Shown piece after piece: positions 53,325-63,479 of a stretch of DNA of 64,000 nt. The stretch spans positions 1 through 64,000 of the forward strand of contig CAVVIO010000097.1 of the NCBI GenBank assembly GCA_963748095.1, in the 5' to 3' direction. Source of the DNA: CAVVIO01 sp963748095 (GTDB taxonomy: Bacteria; Bacteroidota; Bacteroidia; Bacteroidales; UBA10428). Position 1 is the stretch's first letter. The number at the start of each line of letters is the position of its first letter. Both the position numbers and the translations under genes were made by a program. The notes beneath the pieces are model-generated. The model searched no databases. It was not told the origin of the DNA and saw only the letters and a program-made list of their open reading frames with translations.

Positions 53325-54768
53325 CGTCTGTTACAATATCATGAACCGAAAAACCCTCTGAAAGCAATCGCTGTGGTTTTAAAATTTCTTTTAACTTATC
53401 CTCCGGTAAAAGTTTCAACACCTTGTTAGCTTCAAATATATCCGATTTGTTCTTTTTCATTTCTTCGGCCAGTAACGAGGATTTATGATAACCCAGGTAA
53501 GGTAATAAAGCTGTGGCCAGTGAAGCGCTATGTAATAAGCGGGTATGTGCAATTTCTTCACTTACTTCAAGACCTGTGATCAGATTTTCCCTGATTGTTT
53601 CATCACATGCTGCAAGAAGCTTCAAACTCTCGATAAGAGCATGCCCGATTACGGGAAGATATGCGTTGAGGTCGAGACATCCCTGTGCACTTAATGAACT
53701 GATGATGGCATCGTTTGCGTAAATCTTATGTGCTGCGCTGATCACAAATTCAGGTATGACCGGATTTACCTTGCCGGGCATAATGGAGCTTCCCACCTGT
53801 TTTTTAGGGATACTAATTTCATGCATTTGTACAAGATCGGAAGATAGCAGCCGCAAATCATTCACCATCTTCTCAAGATTTACGGCATGTGCTTTTAAAA
53901 TAGCATGTACTTCAACCAGTGTATCCAGGTTAACAGTGGCATCGGAAAGGTTTTCACCACGTGTAACAGGCAATCCGGTAATTTGTTGAAGCACGGAAAC
54001 AACATGCATAATAAAATATCGCGGTACTGTTAATCCCGTACCTAAAGCGCTACCGCCCAGGTTGACTACTTTTATCCGTTCAAAACATTTTGATACCCGC
54101 CACCAATCGCGTGAAAGAGCTTCGTTATATGTACTGAACAAGCGACCGTAAGAAGTCGGAACAGCCTCCTGCATCTGTGTGTAACCTATCCGTAATACAT
54201 TTCTTGTTTTTCCTTCTAATTCCTCTATTGCCTGCCTCAGTCCGTTTATTTTTTCTTCAAGAATATTCAGTAAACGAATAGCTGTAACTTTCAAGGAGGT
54301 TGGGATAACATCATTTGTTGACTGAAAAAGATTGGCCTGCTCAACCGGATCGATGAAATTGTATTCACCGGGACGTCTGCCCAATGCAACAAGAGAAGCA
54401 TTCGCAATAATTTCGTTTACATTCATGTTAATGCTTGTTCCGGCGCCCCCCTGTATTGCAGGAACTATGAACTGATCGAACCATTGCCCGTGTTCAACTT
54501 CTGAAGCAGTATTTATCATCGCTTCGATTATCTCATCGTCAATATACTCAAATGGTAATTTATGACTGGGAAATTGAGAATGAATTTCATTAAAGAATTG
54601 CTTTATTGTAAGATAACAGGCTTTTTTAACAATACCAACCGATTTATACCATTCAATATGAAAAGTGGTAGAATCAGGAAAATTTTCCCTGGCCCTGAGA
54701 GAATGAATGCCATAAAAAGCATTTTCAGGAATATTCCGTTCACCTATGAAATCGTGTTCCGTTCGCAT
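53317..54768 (-). CDS. aspA: Aspartate ammonia-lyase in the hyd maturase operon
   Basis: I use ATG 54768 (MRTEHDFIGERNIPENAFYG), because the -7 box at 54790-54797 excludes the longer frame from 54792. A 483-residue fumarase/aspartase-family protein: YGIHSLRARENF, VEQANLFQSTNDVIPTSLKV, IGYTQMQEAVPTSYGRLF and the signature GSSIMPGKVNPVIPE. AspA converts aspartate to fumarate and ammonia. It is known to travel with hydF in several anaerobes; ammonia supply for the bridging amine ligand is a plausible reason, and fumarate respiration another. First gene of the operon. Confidence 0.87.
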   Translation of the reverse strand: MRTEHDFIGERNIPENAFYGIHSLRARENFPDSTTFHIEWYKSVGIVKKACYLTIKQFFNEIHSQFPSHKLPFEYIDDEIIEAMINTASEVEHGQWFDQFIVPAIQGGAGTSINMNVNEIIANASLVALGRRPGEYNFIDPVEQANLFQSTNDVIPTSLKVTAIRLLNILEEKINGLRQAIEELEGKTRNVLRIGYTQMQEAVPTSYGRLFSTYNEALSRDWWRVSKCFERIKVVNLGGSALGTGLTVPRYFIMHVVSVLQQITGLPVTRGENLSDATVNLDTLVEVHAILKAHAVNLEKMVNDLRLLSSDLVQMHEISIPKKQVGSSIMPGKVNPVIPEFVISAAHKIYANDAIISSLSAQGCLDLNAYLPVIGHALIESLKLLAACDETIRENLITGLEVSEEIAHTRLLHSASLATALLPYLGYHKSSLLAEEMKKNKSDIFEANKVLKLLPEDKLKEILKPQRLLSEGFSVHDIVTDDE

Positions 54769-54789
54769 TGTCTGTCTTGAATATGCGTG

Positions 54790-54811
54790 CAAAAATACGT
54801 AAAATTTTACG
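54790..54811 (-). promoter_or_regulatory. aspA-hydFE promoter with palindromic spacer
   Basis: On the minus strand TATTTTTG (54797-54790) is a perfect -7 box, 22 bases before ATG 54768. Directly upstream is the 14-bp palindrome CGTAAAATTTTACG (54798-54811) inside the -33/-7 spacer, where a regulator could bind and block transcription. No copy of this palindrome was noticed at the other hydrogenase promoters. Confidence 0.5.
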
Positions 54812-55025
54812 GATAACTGAACCGGTGAATTATAAAAGCATCATAAGATTGTCTCCCTGGAAAATCCTGATTTAATTAAGGATAATAATAATTTTTATAC
54901 CCTGTTAAATGAAAATCATAATTGAACAAAAGTTGCCGTATTGTAGTTACATCTATGAAATTTAATTAAATTAGACAAGCAATAATTCCGGAACATTTAA
55001 AATTCTCAAAAATTTTTACCCCCCC

Positions 55026-56102
55026 ATGTTAATAGACAAAATTCCGTTTTTCAATAAGATAGTAAATAGCGATTTAAAATATATTTTAATTGCCGCATTA
55101 CTTTTTGCCGTACTCTTAATTCTATATTTTATTACTAATTACATTTTACGAAAAGTAGAAAAAAAACCGGAATTTGATATACTCGCCAAAGCCCGAAAAA
55201 CCCTTAAAACTCCGGTTGTTTTTTTACTGATAGTACTATCATTAAGTCTGCCTCTTTTATTTATAGAAACTACACAGCCGGTATTTGGCCCAATTAAGAA
55301 AATACTGGTGATTTTAACTATCTCCGTTTTTACATGGATAGCAATACGCGCCGTCAGCCTTATTAAACACTTGGTACTTAAGCAATACGATATCGGACAA
55401 AAAGACAATCTGAAAGCGCGAAAAGTATATACACAATTCAGGATTATCGAACGGATACTGATCTTTGTTATTATTATAGTTGCCATTTCACTCATCCTGA
55501 TGACATTCAACAGTATCCGGAAAATAGGGGTAAGTCTGATTGCCTCTGCCGGGGTAACCGGTATAATTCTGGGTTTGGCTGCCCAAAAAATTATTGGAAC
55601 AGTGCTGGCCGGTTTTCAGCTGGCTATCACACAGCCTATTCGAATTGAAGATGTGGTAATTGTAGAAGATGAATGGGGCTGGATTGAAGAGATAAATCTC
55701 ACTTACGTGGTAGTTAGAATATGGGATAAACGTCGGCTGATACTTCCTACTACCTATTTTATCGAAAAGCCTTTCCAGAACTGGACCCGCACAACAGCCG
55801 AAATACTGGGTACTGTCTTTATTTATACCGATTACAATGTCCCTTTTAATGAAATTAGGAACGAACTTACAAGACTGTTGGAAGATTGTGAAGACTGGGA
55901 TGGTAATGTAAATGTGTTACAGGTCACCGATGCCAAAGAAAAAACTCTTGAAATCCGTGCCCTGATGAGTGCTGTTGATTCTCCTACAGCATGGAACTTG
56001 CGGGTTTATATAAGGGAAAAGCTGATTGAATTTCTGCAAAAAAATTATCCGGACAGCCTCCCCAGAACAAGGATTACAATTACAAAATCTACTGACAATT
56101 AA
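55026..56102 (+). CDS. MscS-family mechanosensitive channel
   Basis: A 358-residue protein with three or four transmembrane helices in residues 18-180, the last being the pore helix: KIGVSLIASAGVTGIILGLA with AQKIIGTVLAGFQLAITQPI, the Gly/Ala-rich TM3 of MscS. The cytoplasmic beta domain follows (RIEDVVIVEDEWGWIEEINL, TYVVVRIWDKRRLILPTTYF) and then the alpha/beta cage. It relieves osmotic pressure or transports a small solute. Single gene. Confidence 0.88.
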   Translation: MLIDKIPFFNKIVNSDLKYILIAALLFAVLLILYFITNYILRKVEKKPEFDILAKARKTLKTPVVFLLIVLSLSLPLLFIETTQPVFGPIKKILVILTISVFTWIAIRAVSLIKHLVLKQYDIGQKDNLKARKVYTQFRIIERILIFVIIIVAISLILMTFNSIRKIGVSLIASAGVTGIILGLAAQKIIGTVLAGFQLAITQPIRIEDVVIVEDEWGWIEEINLTYVVVRIWDKRRLILPTTYFIEKPFQNWTRTTAEILGTVFIYTDYNVPFNEIRNELTRLLEDCEDWDGNVNVLQVTDAKEKTLEIRALMSAVDSPTAWNLRVYIREKLIEFLQKNYPDSLPRTRITITKSTDN

Positions 56103-56325
56103 GCAAATATATTTTTTGATTATCAATTAATTAAATCTAATGCACATTTAAAACCAGCTCTGAAAATTTAATTGGTATTAAAAATCTAATCTTCTGTAAT
56201 ATATACTATCCAAATTGTTTTAAATAATATTGGTTAATATATAAAATGTCAATGTTTATCGACGAATTAGCCAATTCATACTTGATTAATATTAAACTAA
56301 AATTTTTAAATGAGCCTGAATTGTA

Positions 56326-56333
56326 TAAATTTG
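56326..56333 (+). promoter_or_regulatory. -7 box (TAAATTTG) of the sigma factor gene
   Basis: A TAnnTTTG match 50 bases before ATG 56383. No clear TTTG at -33. The rest of the 280-base gap before the gene is AT-rich and without features. Confidence 0.4.
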
Positions 56334-56382
56334 TTGGTAATTATCTTAATCAAATGATTCTGATAACATAATCTCAACTTGA

Positions 56383-56946
56383 ATGGATTCAGAAGAAATC
56401 AAACTTATAAAAAAGATTTCAGAAGGAGATGAATTCGCGTTTGAACATTTGTTTAGAACGTATCATGCCAGCTTATTTTATTATGCAAAAAGCCTTACAC
56501 ATAACGAAGAAATTTCAAAGGAAATTGTTAATGATGTTTTCCTGAAATTCTGGGATAAACGTGCTAGTTTAACCATTCGCACTTCCATTAAATCATACCT
56601 TTATATAAGTGTCAGAAACAGGTTTCTCAACTTGTTGCGACAAAAGAATGACTGGCTCGAATACCAGTCAGAAGAAGACTTAAAGATCAAAGAATATGAA
56701 ATAAATCACGGATCTTTTGCCGATAGTATCCCCAGATATATTCTTGATAAAGAACTGGAAAGTAAAATCCATGAGATAATCGATTCCCTTCCCGAACAAT
56801 GCAGTAAAATTTTTAAAATGAGTCGATTCGAAGATATGAAATCAGGAGAAATTGCTGAAAAACTGGGTTTATCTATCCGTACGATCGACAATCAAATCTA
56901 CAAAGCTCTGAAAAAAATCAGGGAACTTCTCGAAAATCATTCATAG
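56383..56946 (+). CDS. FecI-type ECF sigma factor
   Basis: A 187-residue sigma-70 family factor. Region 2 at about residues 15-80 (FEHLFRTYHASLFYYAKSLT, EISKEIVNDVFLKFWDKRAS), region 4 at about 125-180 (IIDSLPEQCSKIFKMSRFED, MKSGEIAEKLGLSIRTIDNQ). It belongs to the Bacteroidota group that pairs with a FecR anti-sigma and an STN-containing SusC, both downstream. When substrate binds the outer membrane receptor, the sigma factor should be released to drive the SusCD genes. Confidence 0.9.
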   Translation: MDSEEIKLIKKISEGDEFAFEHLFRTYHASLFYYAKSLTHNEEISKEIVNDVFLKFWDKRASLTIRTSIKSYLYISVRNRFLNLLRQKNDWLEYQSEEDLKIKEYEINHGSFADSIPRYILDKELESKIHEIIDSLPEQCSKIFKMSRFEDMKSGEIAEKLGLSIRTIDNQIYKALKKIRELLENHS

Positions 56947-57028
56947 GATTTCAAAAAATAAATTTTTTTTACATACCTAATAAGTATATCTCTAAAAAAA
57001 AGTGTCTTTAATTATAGATGGATATAAT

Positions 57029-58114
57029 ATGAAAGAAGAAAAGAAATTTTCAAAAGATAAGATTATTCAATATCTTAATGGTGAATTGGAAGAATCCGGT
57101 AAATCTGAGTTATATAACTGGATACAGCAAAACGATCAGAATTTCCGGTATTACCTGGAACTAAAAGAATCCTGGGATTTTTCAGCATTGGGTAAAGGAA
57201 AGATTGGTGCCGATACGGATGCAAGCTGGAATAAAATATCAAATAAAATTAAAGTTACCTCCTCACCGGGTATTCATAATTTCAGTTATAAATTACTAAA
57301 ATATGCTGCCGTATTTATTATAGGTTTCAGCATTGCCTTTGCCGGCACAGTTTTTATAAAGTCAAAATCATCAAATATCAGTACAGGATATAATCAGATC
57401 ATTGTTCCAAAGGGACAAAAATCGCAGGTTATCCTTGAAGACGGTACAAAGATTTGGCTGAATTCGGAAACCATATTAAAATATCCAACTCACTTCACAA
57501 ATAATCATCGTGAAGTTTATTTGAAAGGAGAAGCCTATTTCGATGTTCAAAAGAAAAAACACAGTGACTTCCAGGTTAAAATGGACGGATTAGATATAAA
57601 AGTTCTGGGAACAGCTTTTAATGTGAAATGCTATCCGGAAGAACAAACAATTGAAACAACGTTACTAAGAGGAATAGTTGCTATCCAACGTTCCACAGGT
57701 ACACAAAAATCAACTGCTATAACTCTTCAACCTAATCAGAAAGCAACCTACTCAAAAGTTGATCAGCATATTTCTATTTCCAGACTGGAAGAAAAGAAGG
57801 TTGCTGCAAAAGAACCGGCTGAAGAACATCTGAAGCAAAAACCTGCTATTGAAGCTACTCCTGAAAATATTGTATCATGGAAGGACAATGTACTGGTATT
57901 CGACAATGAATCATTGAACGAAATAGTTACAAAGCTCGAACGCTGGTATGGTTTTAATGTCGAGGTTAAAAGCCCATCATTGTTAAGTCAGCGATATAAA
58001 GGAAAATTCTCAAACTATGAGACCATTTACCAGGTATTGGATGCTATTAAGATAACAACGCCATTGAAATATTCTGTAAAAGACAAAACAATAACTATTG
58101 AAAAATTAAACTGA
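57029..58114 (+). CDS. FecR-type anti-sigma factor
   Basis: A 361-residue protein from ATG 57029 (MKEEKKFSKDKIIQYLNGEL); the GTG at 57002 is less likely. A cytoplasmic N-terminal domain (ESGKSELYNWIQQNDQNFRY), one transmembrane helix at about residues 78-98 (LLKYAAVFIIGFSIAFAGTV), and a periplasmic FecR domain: NQIIVPKGQKSQVILEDGTK, WLNSETILKYPTHF, REVYLKGEAYFDV, VLGTAFNVKCYPEE. The C-terminal DUF4974 part is YKGKFSNYETIYQVLDAIKI. It receives the signal from the STN domain of the SusC protein and controls the sigma factor. Confidence 0.9.
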   Translation: MKEEKKFSKDKIIQYLNGELEESGKSELYNWIQQNDQNFRYYLELKESWDFSALGKGKIGADTDASWNKISNKIKVTSSPGIHNFSYKLLKYAAVFIIGFSIAFAGTVFIKSKSSNISTGYNQIIVPKGQKSQVILEDGTKIWLNSETILKYPTHFTNNHREVYLKGEAYFDVQKKKHSDFQVKMDGLDIKVLGTAFNVKCYPEEQTIETTLLRGIVAIQRSTGTQKSTAITLQPNQKATYSKVDQHISISRLEEKKVAAKEPAEEHLKQKPAIEATPENIVSWKDNVLVFDNESLNEIVTKLERWYGFNVEVKSPSLLSQRYKGKFSNYETIYQVLDAIKITTPLKYSVKDKTITIEKLN

Positions 58115-58361
58115 CTCTATCAGTATATAAAATATTAAAAGACTAACTATTAAACAATTAATTACAATTTCTATGTAAAACCCGACTAAAAACTAAACCT
58201 AACTTACCATGAAAGATCCATAATAACAGAATTCCCCAGAAAAGAAAACGGACGATGTGTACAAACATCCCCCGTTTTCAATCCATAAGTTAACAGCTAT
58301 TGCTCAACATTTCCGAAACAATCCGGCAATAGCAATTTATTAACCTTTAATCTACAAAAAT

Positions 58362-61300
58362 ATGAGTAAAATTAACTCGAACGGGATTTTTTTGCAAAAA
58401 AATTCCAAATTCAAAATCATCCTAACTATGAAAATTACTTTATTATTGATTGTAGTTGCGTCGTTGAACGCAACAGCTGAAGTATATTCTCAGTATGCCA
58501 AATTAAACTTAAATGTAAAAGATGGCACTATTGAGGATGTATTTAAGGCGATTGAAAAGCAAAGTGACTTTAACATCTTCTACAAAGTCGACCAGATCGA
58601 CGTAGAGCATCATGTTTCTGTAAATGCCAAGGATCAGTTATTAAGTGAAGTACTTGATAAAGTGCTGGCAGAAGTGGGTGCTACTTATACTGTGCTTGAT
58701 AAAATCATTGTAATAAGAGGCAAAAATGATGCTAACAAGCAACAGGGGTATGAAATTTCAGGTACGGTGACTGCTACACAAACTGGAGAACCTCTTCCAG
58801 GTGTTAATATACTTGAAAAGGGAACAAGCAATGGTACTACAACCGATATAAACGGAAAATATACCCTATCTGTTTCCAGTGAGCAAAGTACACTGGTATT
58901 TTCCTATGTGGGATACTTATCAGAAACAGTACCTGTTGCAAATCAGACTACAATTAATATTAGCCTGAGTGAGGATATCGCATCCCTTGAACAGGTAGTG
59001 GTAATCGGTTACGGTGTACAAAAGAAAAGCCTGGTAACGGGTGCCATATCTTCAGTAAATTCGGAAGATATACAGGACCGTCCTGTATCACGTCCGGAAC
59101 AAATACTACAGGGAAAAACTCCGGGAGTACAGGTAATTCCAGCTTCCGGTTCTCCGGGTGCAGGAATGCAGGTAAGGATCAGGGGATACGGTTCCAATGG
59201 CAATTCCAATCCTATCTACATTGTAGATGGTGTGAAAACAGGGGATATAAACTATCTTGATCCGAATGATATCGCCTCCATGGAAGTACTGAAAGATGCT
59301 GCATCATCGGCAATATACGGAGCTGAAGGTGGCAACGGAGTTGTTATCATTACTACAAAAAAGGGACAGGCTGGTAAGACCAGGGTTAGTTACGATTTTC
59401 AACATGCATTTCAAAGTGCCGGAAAATTACCAAAGCTGATGAATACGGCACAGTATGCACAATACATGAACGAAGCCGGATTGATTGCTAATGTTGATCA
59501 AACTTATAATACCGACTGGCTAAACGAGATCTTTGATAAAGGAAGCCTTACCAAACACAACCTGAGTTTTTCAGGTGGTAACGAAAAATCATCCTATTAC
59601 TTATCATTGTCCTATTTGAATAATGATGGTATTATTGTGGGCAACCAGGATAAATTTGAACGGTACACCATTCGTTTAAATAGCGAACACAAATTGAACA
59701 AATGGTTAAAAGTTGGTAATAATTTAACTTACGCTAATTATACAAGATCAACAATCAATGAAAACAGCGGAGAATTTGGTGGTGTAATCAGTAGTGCATT
59801 ACAAATAGATCCGGCTACACCGGTTGAATATACTTCAGCTATACCAAGTTCGGTTCAGTCCATTATAGATGCCAATCCAGGTGTACTCAAAGCGCCTGAT
59901 GGTAACTACTACGGAATTTCCCAATATGTTAAGGGTGAAATTGTGAATCCTTTCGTAACAATGGCTATAACAAACGGAAATATTAATCGTGATAATATAA
60001 ATGGGAATGTGTATGCCGACTTAACGCCCATTAAGGGTCTGACCATTACATCCAGAGTCGGCTTTGATATAGCCTATCAGAATAATCACTGGTGGAATCC
60101 GACTTATTATTATACTGCTGAAAGATCTAATCCAACTACCAAAGTACATGATGTTAACGACAAGTGGTATTTCTGGTCGTGGGAAAACTTTGCCAGCTAT
60201 ACCAAGTCTTTTGGAAATCATAATATTACTTTACTGGCAGGTATGGAAGCCCAGGACTGGAAACATAATTTTACAGATGCACAGGGTGGTCCCATGATAC
60301 TGGAAGATCCTTCATTTGCACAGTTGAATTTCCTCTCAACTCAGACTGGTGACCTTATACAGGGAACTGTAGAGGAGAACAAACTGTTATCATATTTTGG
60401 CCGTGCATCCTACAACTACAAGGATAAATACCTGTTGCAAGGTAGTATACGTCGTGATGGAGGTGGACTTTCACAGGTTCCTGAATCAGGTCGCTGGGGT
60501 GTTTTCCCATCAGTTTCTGCAGGCTGGGTAATTTCTAATGAAGATTTCTTCCCGAAAACTTTCATTTCCAACCTGAAACTGCGCGGAAGTTATGGACAGA
60601 ACGGTAGTCTTTCAAATCTGGGCGGTTATCGGTATGCTTCAAATATTACAGCTACCAGTTCTAATTTAACAATTCAGTATCCATTATCAGATGGTTCTTT
60701 TGCAATTGCTCTTGAACCTGCACAGACTTCTAACCCCTCCTTAAAATGGGAAACCAGTGTACAGACTGACTTTGGTATGGACTTAAGAGCGCTCAACGAC
60801 AAGTTGTCTTTCTCAGTTGATTATTACAAGAAAACAACCAAAGACCTGATTACACCATTTAAAACTCCGCTTGAAGTAGGTAATACTAACCCCCCCATCA
60901 ACGGCGGCGATGTAGAAAACAAAGGATTTGAATTTGCCCTGGGTTATAAAAATTACGAAAGCGCCCTGAAATATTCAGTCAACCTGAATCTTTCAACACT
61001 TCATAATGAAGTTACCTATATAAATCCGCAGGTAGGCAGATTAACAGGTGTACAGGTGGGTACCGGTTGGAATGCAACCATATTCGAACAGGGAGCTTCT
61101 GTATGGCATTTCTTCGGTTACAAAACCAACGGAATTGACCCCGCTACAGGTGACCCGATTTTCTTAAAATTAGACGGTACTGAAACTAATGCCGCTGGAG
61201 TTACTGCAAATGATATGCAGGATATCGGCAGCCCGATTCCTAAATTAATATTTGGAGGTAGTATCAATCTATCATATATGAATTTTGATCTTTCAGTTAC

Positions 61301-61740
61301 GGCATCAGGTATGTCGGGGAACAAAGTTATGTTGGCCTGGATCAGGAATGACCGCAATACAGTAAACCGTCCTACTTACTTCTTTGATGACCGCTGGACT
61401 CCGTCGAATACTACTGGTTCTAAACCAGGCGCTGCTACCGATACAAAAACATGGAACAGCGACCAGATCGTTTTCGATGGTTCTTTCCTGAGAATCCAGC
61501 AGATTCAGCTCGGCTATACACTTCCGGCTTCTATTTTAAATTTAGCTAAGATAAGTAAGTTGAGACTATATATTTCAATGGATAATTATTTTACGTTTAC
61601 CAAATACCCGGGAATGGATCCGCAAGCTAGTCCGGAGTATAATAATAATCCTAGCAAATAACAGGCAGAGTGTTGGAATTGACCGTGGTACTTATCCAAT
61701 TCCAAAAGATATCATGGTGGGTGCTTCCATTTCTTTCTAA
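58362..61740 (+). CDS. SusC-like TonB-dependent receptor with STN domain, frameshifted end
   Basis: A protein of about 1125 residues. Signal peptide ends near AEVYSQ; STN domain (residues 48-115: LNLNVKDGTIEDVFKAIEKQ), CarboxypepD-like domain (ISGTVTATQTGEPLPGVNIL, residues 128-205), plug (VVVIGYGVQKKSLVTGAISS, IYIVDGVKTGDINYLDPNDI, AIYGAEGGNGVVIITTKKG), then the barrel. As written it stops at 61659-61661. Removing one A from AAA at 61656-61658 gives NNRQSVGIDRGTYPIPKDIM and VGASISF to TAA 61738-61740, the usual SusC ending. With SusD it imports a glycan; the substrate is unknown. Confidence 0.9.
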
Positions 61741-61762
61741 TAACTTAAAAACGATTTGAAAA

Positions 61763-63388
61763 ATGAAGACAAAAATAAATAAGCTGAGTATAATAGTTCT
61801 TGCATCCATATTACTATTATTTGGATGTTCAAAAGATTTTCTTGACACTAAACCAAAGGGTGTAATTCCCCAGCAAGATTTTTACAAAACAGATAAAGAT
61901 GGAACCGAAGCTGTAATGGCTTGTTACAATATGCTTCAAGCCTTTTATTCCACACCGTGGCAAAATGTCTGGATGTTAAAGGCTCTTGCTTCCGGTGATC
62001 TATATTCTGGTGGCGCCAAGCAGGATGACCAGCCGGCTGCCGATGAGATAAATCAATTTAAGTATGAATCCAATAATGCCATCATAAGAGATACATACAG
62101 CCAGGCTTATTACATCATTTACAGGGCAAATATGATAATTGATAACCTTCCAGGCGATGATGCCTATCAAAAAGCGGTTATCGCTGAGGCTAAAACAATC
62201 AGAGCTTATATATATTTTGAGCTGACCACCCTTTGGGGCCCTGTTCCTTTGGTAATACATGCACTTTTACCTAATGAATACCAACAACCCAATGCTGCTG
62301 ATGTCACTGCTCTTTGGGCACAGATCGAAAAAGATCTGACTGAAGCCATTCCTGATCTGCCTGTGAAAAGTAAGATGGCTGCCATGGGTATGGATATTTC
62401 CCGTGTTTCCAAGGGTACAGCTCAGTCACTTTTAGGCAAATCGTTACTTTTCGAGAAAAAGTATGCTGAAGCAGCTGCTGAATTGCAAAAGGTTATTGAT
62501 TCAGCTGTAAATGACGGAGAGTATGGTTTGATCTCCGATTATTCCCAGATATTAAGAAAATCCAGTGAATTTGGTGAGGAATCAATATTCGAGATCAGCT
62601 TTTCAAGCGCCAAAAATAATGACTGGAGTACTCCTGCAATTTGGAATAATCCGGTAAGAACAGCAATGGACAATCGTATCTGGCAATTATTTGGTCCCCG
62701 TGGCGATGAGGGTTTTAACGGTGGCAATTCTGGTATAAACGGTGGATGGGGATTTGGTTACCCCACTTTTTCTCTCTATAATGACTATGTAGCCGCAGGT
62801 GATACTGTTCGCCGGAAGGCTACTATCATGACAGAAGACGAATTAATTGCAAAGGGTGGTTCATACAGGAATGCAGATGGTAACTATCCATGGGGTTGCA
62901 CCGGCCTTGTACGATTGAAATATGGTACCTGGGCTGACGAAACAGTAAGTACTGGTGTAGCAGAATTAAACTATGGTACAAATGTAAGAGTTATCCGTTA
63001 TGCAGATGTATTACTGATGGCTGCTGAGGCTTATAACCGTTCCCAGCAGGATGCAAAAGCATTACCTTTAATAAATGAAGTAAGGGCAAGGGTTAATTTA
63101 CCCGCTTTATCTCTGGGTGGCGACGCCTTGTTTGCCGCTATTAAAACAGAACGTGAACTCGAACTATCTTACGAAGGCGTACGTTTCCAGGATTTGGTGC
63201 GCTGGGGTGATGCTGCTACTGTTCTGGGAGATTTTGCTAAAACAATACCAACCGGTCAGATTGTAAACGGCCAGTTGCAATGGAAGACCATTGACGGGGC
63301 AGGTTTCAAAGCCCGGAATGTATTGTTCCCTTTCCCATTTGACGAATTGACAACAAATTCAAAAATTACTCAGAATACCGGATATTAA
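61763..63388 (+). CDS. SusD-like glycan-binding lipoprotein
   Basis: A 541-residue RagB/SusD protein. Lipobox LLFGC (Cys 22), TPR-rich fold with DFLDTKPKGVIPQQDFYKTD, the Leu-rich TPR segment AEAKTIRAYIYFELTTLWGP, and the C-terminal signatures VRVIRYADVLLMAAEAYNRS, LINEVRARVNLP and ERELELSYEGVRFQDLVRWG. It caps the SusC barrel at the cell surface. 22 bases after the corrected SusC stop. No glycosidase follows, so the target glycan cannot be named. Confidence 0.93.
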   Translation: MKTKINKLSIIVLASILLLFGCSKDFLDTKPKGVIPQQDFYKTDKDGTEAVMACYNMLQAFYSTPWQNVWMLKALASGDLYSGGAKQDDQPAADEINQFKYESNNAIIRDTYSQAYYIIYRANMIIDNLPGDDAYQKAVIAEAKTIRAYIYFELTTLWGPVPLVIHALLPNEYQQPNAADVTALWAQIEKDLTEAIPDLPVKSKMAAMGMDISRVSKGTAQSLLGKSLLFEKKYAEAAAELQKVIDSAVNDGEYGLISDYSQILRKSSEFGEESIFEISFSSAKNNDWSTPAIWNNPVRTAMDNRIWQLFGPRGDEGFNGGNSGINGGWGFGYPTFSLYNDYVAAGDTVRRKATIMTEDELIAKGGSYRNADGNYPWGCTGLVRLKYGTWADETVSTGVAELNYGTNVRVIRYADVLLMAAEAYNRSQQDAKALPLINEVRARVNLPALSLGGDALFAAIKTERELELSYEGVRFQDLVRWGDAATVLGDFAKTIPTGQIVNGQLQWKTIDGAGFKARNVLFPFPFDELTTNSKITQNTGY

Positions 63389-63442
63389 AATTTAGAACTA
63401 ATTGTAAGAATGTTTTTCTTCAATAGTTAGGTCGTTAGGATG

Positions 63443-63479
63443 AAGGGGACGGTGAATCAAGAGTAGCTGTCCCCTTTTC
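63443..63479 (+). terminator. Terminator of the SusCD operon
   Basis: Arms AAGGGGAC (63443-63450) and GTCCCCTT (63469-63476), loop 18 bases, followed by TT. Located 55 bases after the SusD stop. Confidence 0.75.

Noticed and set aside
48569..54768. A [FeFe] hydrogenase catalytic subunit
   Set aside because: No frame in the window carries the H-cluster Cys motifs. HoxF and HoxU have related electron-transfer domains but belong to the [NiFe] enzyme.
61650..61662. Programmed frameshift or true truncation of SusC
   Set aside because: The lost 26 residues are the usual SusC C-terminal strand, the lesion is in an A run, and seven similar indels occur elsewhere; a sequence error is more likely.
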